DNA of 64,000 nt. It comes from Cucumis sativus. Lineage: Eukaryota; Streptophyta; Magnoliopsida; Cucurbitales; Cucurbitaceae. Shown here piece after piece: positions 60,949 through 64,000 of the stretch; positions within the stretch are counted from its first letter, which is position 1; every line of letters begins with the position of its first letter. The stretch spans positions 1,488,001 through 1,552,000 of the forward strand of contig NC_026661.2 of NCBI RefSeq assembly GCF_000004075.3, in the 5' to 3' direction. Under the pieces are notes generated by a model. That model saw only the letters and a list, made by a program, of their open reading frames with translations. It had not been told where the DNA came from and did not search any database. A program made the position numbers and the translations under genes.

Positions 60949-63900
60949 TAATTCCAGCGAAAGGAAGAGGCTTCTCAGGTGTTGGTATGGTGTTTGTGTT
61001 TGGGAATGAAGGAGAGAAGAATTATTGGCGGAGTTTGAAGATGATGATTTAATGGATGATTTTGAGAGACTTAAGATTGGAATTTTCATTCATTCATTTC
61101 CCTAAATATAACTTTTGTTATTTAGTTTTTTTTTAAATAAAATATAACAATAACAAAAAATATTAGCAAATTGTTTATTGTTATTCTTTTTTTATATGGT
61201 ATGAGATTAAAATTTAATCAAATTTAGTTTACAAAATGATTGTCAAATTATTTACTAATGGTTGAATTTTAGTAATTATATTTCCTTTAAATTAGTGTTT
61301 ATCAAAATTGATTAAATTATAACAATAATTTTATAAAAAAATAAATATATGTGAATATGTTTTAAATTTTTATTTATAAAATACACTAAAATCTATCCAA
61401 CTATCTCAGGTCAATTTAAGTTTTTTTTTCCTGTATTTTATAAATAAATTTATCTTTTTATCCATAATAATTTTCCTTAAAATTGTTATATAAGAAAAAA
61501 AAATTGATCATGAATTAGCATGGAGGAGGACTAAATTTAAAACGGAGTGAAAATACAAAAACTAGAATTGAAAAATTGAAAATACGTAGACTAAATTTAA
61601 AACTTATTGAAATTACATGAACGACAATTGGACAATTAAAAGTCTATAAAAAAAATATAATATTATTTTTATCCCAATTAATAAAAAAACAACAATATTT
61701 TAAAATAATAATAAACATTTTACGTTACATTTTGAGTATAGTTTCTATTTTTCCTTTTAAAATTTTAACAACTACTACAAAGCATAGTATCGGTGAGTCT
61801 ACCTTGGTTGATACACAAACACACATGTGTTTACAATCACGAGACCTAACGTTTGAATTTTATCCCTATAAATTTAAAAATAAATCAAACAATGAGCCAA
61901 CATAACACAACACAGTACTCTAAGAAAAGAAAAATAAAAAATAAAAAAATTATTTAATAAATAAAACATTTTAATTTCTCTCGCAATTATGAATAATATT
62001 AGTATAAAGAATAAATTATTTATTTCAAATTTTATAGATAATAAATACAAACAAATATCGATAAAAGTGTATATTTAATAAAATTTGAAACTTATTTTTT
62101 TTTTTAAATTTTGTTATTTACATTAATTTGGGTATGTAAATACATAAACAATTGACAAATTTGAAAGCATGAGAAATAAAAATGAAAATTCTTATACTTA
62201 GGAGTTAGGACTAAAACATGCATTCTGCCTATTTTGGTTTTTCTTTTTAAAATGAAACCATATTATTAATTTATTATTCTTCAATGAAGATAAGAACAAA
62301 AAATGGAACAATCATTTTATTTTTGGCTTTATTACATTAATTATTAAAGCACGCAATGTATAGTCCTCTAAAAATAAAACACCTAATTTTTCTTCATTTT
62401 AAATAATAAATAATAATAATAATAAAAACAAAACACGTAACACATAATTATATACGTCAATCCAATATGTCAATTGAATTATCTTCGATTATATTGATAC
62501 TAGAGTGGTAAATTTTTAGTTAAATACATATTCATATGTGGCAACTTTTTCATCGTTTATGGTTTATATTTTTTTAGGTTTAGAAAAAATTATATGTTAA
62601 CGATTAATTGGACTTGTCTTTTGATCATAGTAAAATTTAAATCTCAAATTAAACGTTCTATATTTTCTTAGACATATAATGATTAGTATATAGGTAATGC
62701 TTATTAATTTTTTAGTACTTTATAATTGTGTATGTGTTGTTTAAAGAATCTTCATTTTGATGAAAGCATGTTTACGTGAAATGTAATTATCACTTTTCGT
62801 GACTATTTTTTTAGTCATGTAATCTACTGTTAAGGTGAGTGTACGGATGACTCGTGAAGAGAATGTTATGATTGGTTGTTTCGTGACACTTTATTTTAAT
62901 TAATAATAAATATTTATTGTCACTTAATATCTATCACGATACTCTTTTGTATGACAAATTTAAATTGTTAATATATGTTTCAAGAGTCGACTTTTTCTGT
63001 TGATTCAACATTTACTTTGACATTGAAAATCTGCCACAAAATATTAACGTTGACATATTTACAGTGTCAATAATGTCGTAATGGTGACATTATTGTTACA
63101 TCATTGAATTGCGATAGTTGACAGGATGCTAAAGTCGTATGACTACCTCTCATAACATTTTTTAAATGTTAAAAGTATGCTTTTAACTATGGTTACCTAT
63201 TTGTTTCATATCTGTTGTTACATTTATTTTGACATAAAACAAATACATAAACATAAACATGAATTTTCATATATAATAGAGTTTCTATCGTTTATACACT
63301 GAATGTTCATTTATATATCATTCAACCCTTAACATCATGTGATATTTTGAACATGATATGTTAATGGGCGATGAATTGCTTTCTTGAGTTATTATATGAC
63401 CTTGCTAAAAAATAAGACTAAATTACTATTTGAGGTTCGTATCTATTTGATCCCTAATAAATTTTAAAAAAATATTTACGATATCTTTGAAATTTCAATT
63501 TTTTTAACTTATTAGATATTTAAACTTTTAAAAGTGTCTAACTAATCATAAACTTTTAATTTTGTATCTAATAAATAACTTATTCTCCCTCTTTTTTTTT
63601 TTTTTTTAAAATAGTTAGCGGATCTACTTAAATTGAAAGTAAAATTCAATTTTATATTAAATAGATCAATTGATTCTGTCAGTATTACACATTTAAAAGT
63701 TCAAGAATTTATTTGTTGCTTTTGATAATTTATAACCAATTAATTAATACAAATTTTAAATTTATAAACTATACTTGTAATTTACACTTAAAATACTCCA
63801 AAGTTAGCTCGATCTAGTGACATTGCATCCTCAAATGATATAAACTTATTATAACATTGCAAGAGTTTACATGTGACCACATACAATTTTTTAGAAGAAG

Positions 63901-64000
63901 AGACATTATTTAAACAGTCTCACTTGATTGTGTTCATAAAGGGAATGCATCCATAATCTATTAGGAAGAGTTTTCCAACCTTATTTTTCTATTTATCAAG
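60949..64000. other. Intergenic to the window edge
   Basis: The first 150 bases are the leader and core promoter of the transporter gene. Beyond 61110 the sequence is very AT-rich. Short repeated words typical of dispersed repeats occur (for example AGACTAAATTTAAAACTTAT near 61589), and there is a T-run near 63591-63607. No gene, RNA or complete element was recognised. Confidence 0.5.
61103..61110 (-). promoter_or_regulatory. Candidate TATA box of the AVT3-type gene
   Basis: The minus strand reads AGTTATATTTAGGG, a TATA-type word about 155 bases above the chosen start codon at 60948. It decides between start codons, because the ATG at 61089 is only about 14 bases from it. Confidence 0.45.

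Noticed and set aside
60949..61089. N-terminal extension of the AVT3-type transporter to the ATG at 61089
   Set aside because: The candidate TATA word at 61103-61110 puts the transcription start inside this stretch, and family members start with a short leader like the one from 60948.

Overview
This window is nuclear DNA from a flowering plant. The genes are intron-rich with GT-AG borders, all of their products belong to plant families, and the spacers are long and AT-rich with abundant short inverted-repeat elements. Codon-level resemblance to remembered cucurbit proteins (the GAUT3-like and PIX13-like products) and the repeat style suggest a cucurbit, most likely Cucumis; that assignment is inference. 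Seven intact protein-coding genes and one decayed gene could be modelled. In every model the reading frame is continuous across all inferred splice sites.

Layout from left to right. A decayed NIN-like (RWP-RK/PB1) transcription factor fragment lies at 829-1500 (+). A two-exon P-class PPR gene of the At2g17140 type follows at 2725-5999 (-). A nine-exon GAUT3-type galacturonosyltransferase is at 7406-11846 (-). A six-exon PIX13-type receptor-like cytoplasmic kinase is at 15420-18763 (-), with a four-copy tandem repeat of about 152 bp in its first intron. After a gene-free spacer of about 7.5 kb comes a nine-exon bromodomain protein of the BRD1/BRD2 type at 26291-31014 (-). A single-exon EXORDIUM-like cell-wall protein is at 36375-37415 (-). 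A thirteen-exon EH-domain endocytic protein (AtEH1/Pan1 type, TPLATE complex) is at 45051-53550 (+), with a degraded Au-type SINE in intron 2. A single-exon vacuolar amino-acid transporter (AVT3 type) is at 59635-60948 (-).

The genes do not form one pathway. They cover organelle RNA processing (PPR), pectin synthesis (GAUT3), membrane-bound kinase signalling (PIX13), SWI/SNF chromatin remodelling (bromodomain), cell-wall or growth response (EXORDIUM-like), clathrin-mediated endocytosis (EH protein) and vacuolar amino-acid export (AVT3). The gene order is informative. From memory of Arabidopsis locus numbers, neighbours here match three separate Arabidopsis blocks: At2g17140-17150-17220-17230 (PPR, NLP1, PIX13, EXL5), At4g38250-38270 (AVT3C, GAUT3) and At1g20670-20760 (BRD1, EH1). 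This looks like an ancestral neighbourhood that was split by polyploidy and fractionation in Arabidopsis but is still together here.

The spacers hold no further convincing genes. They contain at least two families of short AT-rich inverted-repeat elements (MITE-like), a large foldback element of about 1.35 kb at 56885-58229, a GC-rich transposon-like tract near 54.4-56.5 kb, a partial tandem duplication at 58.55 kb, and two isolated G-box clusters at 32.6 and 34.65 kb. I saw no tRNA, rRNA, recognised miRNA, CRISPR array or organelle insertion.
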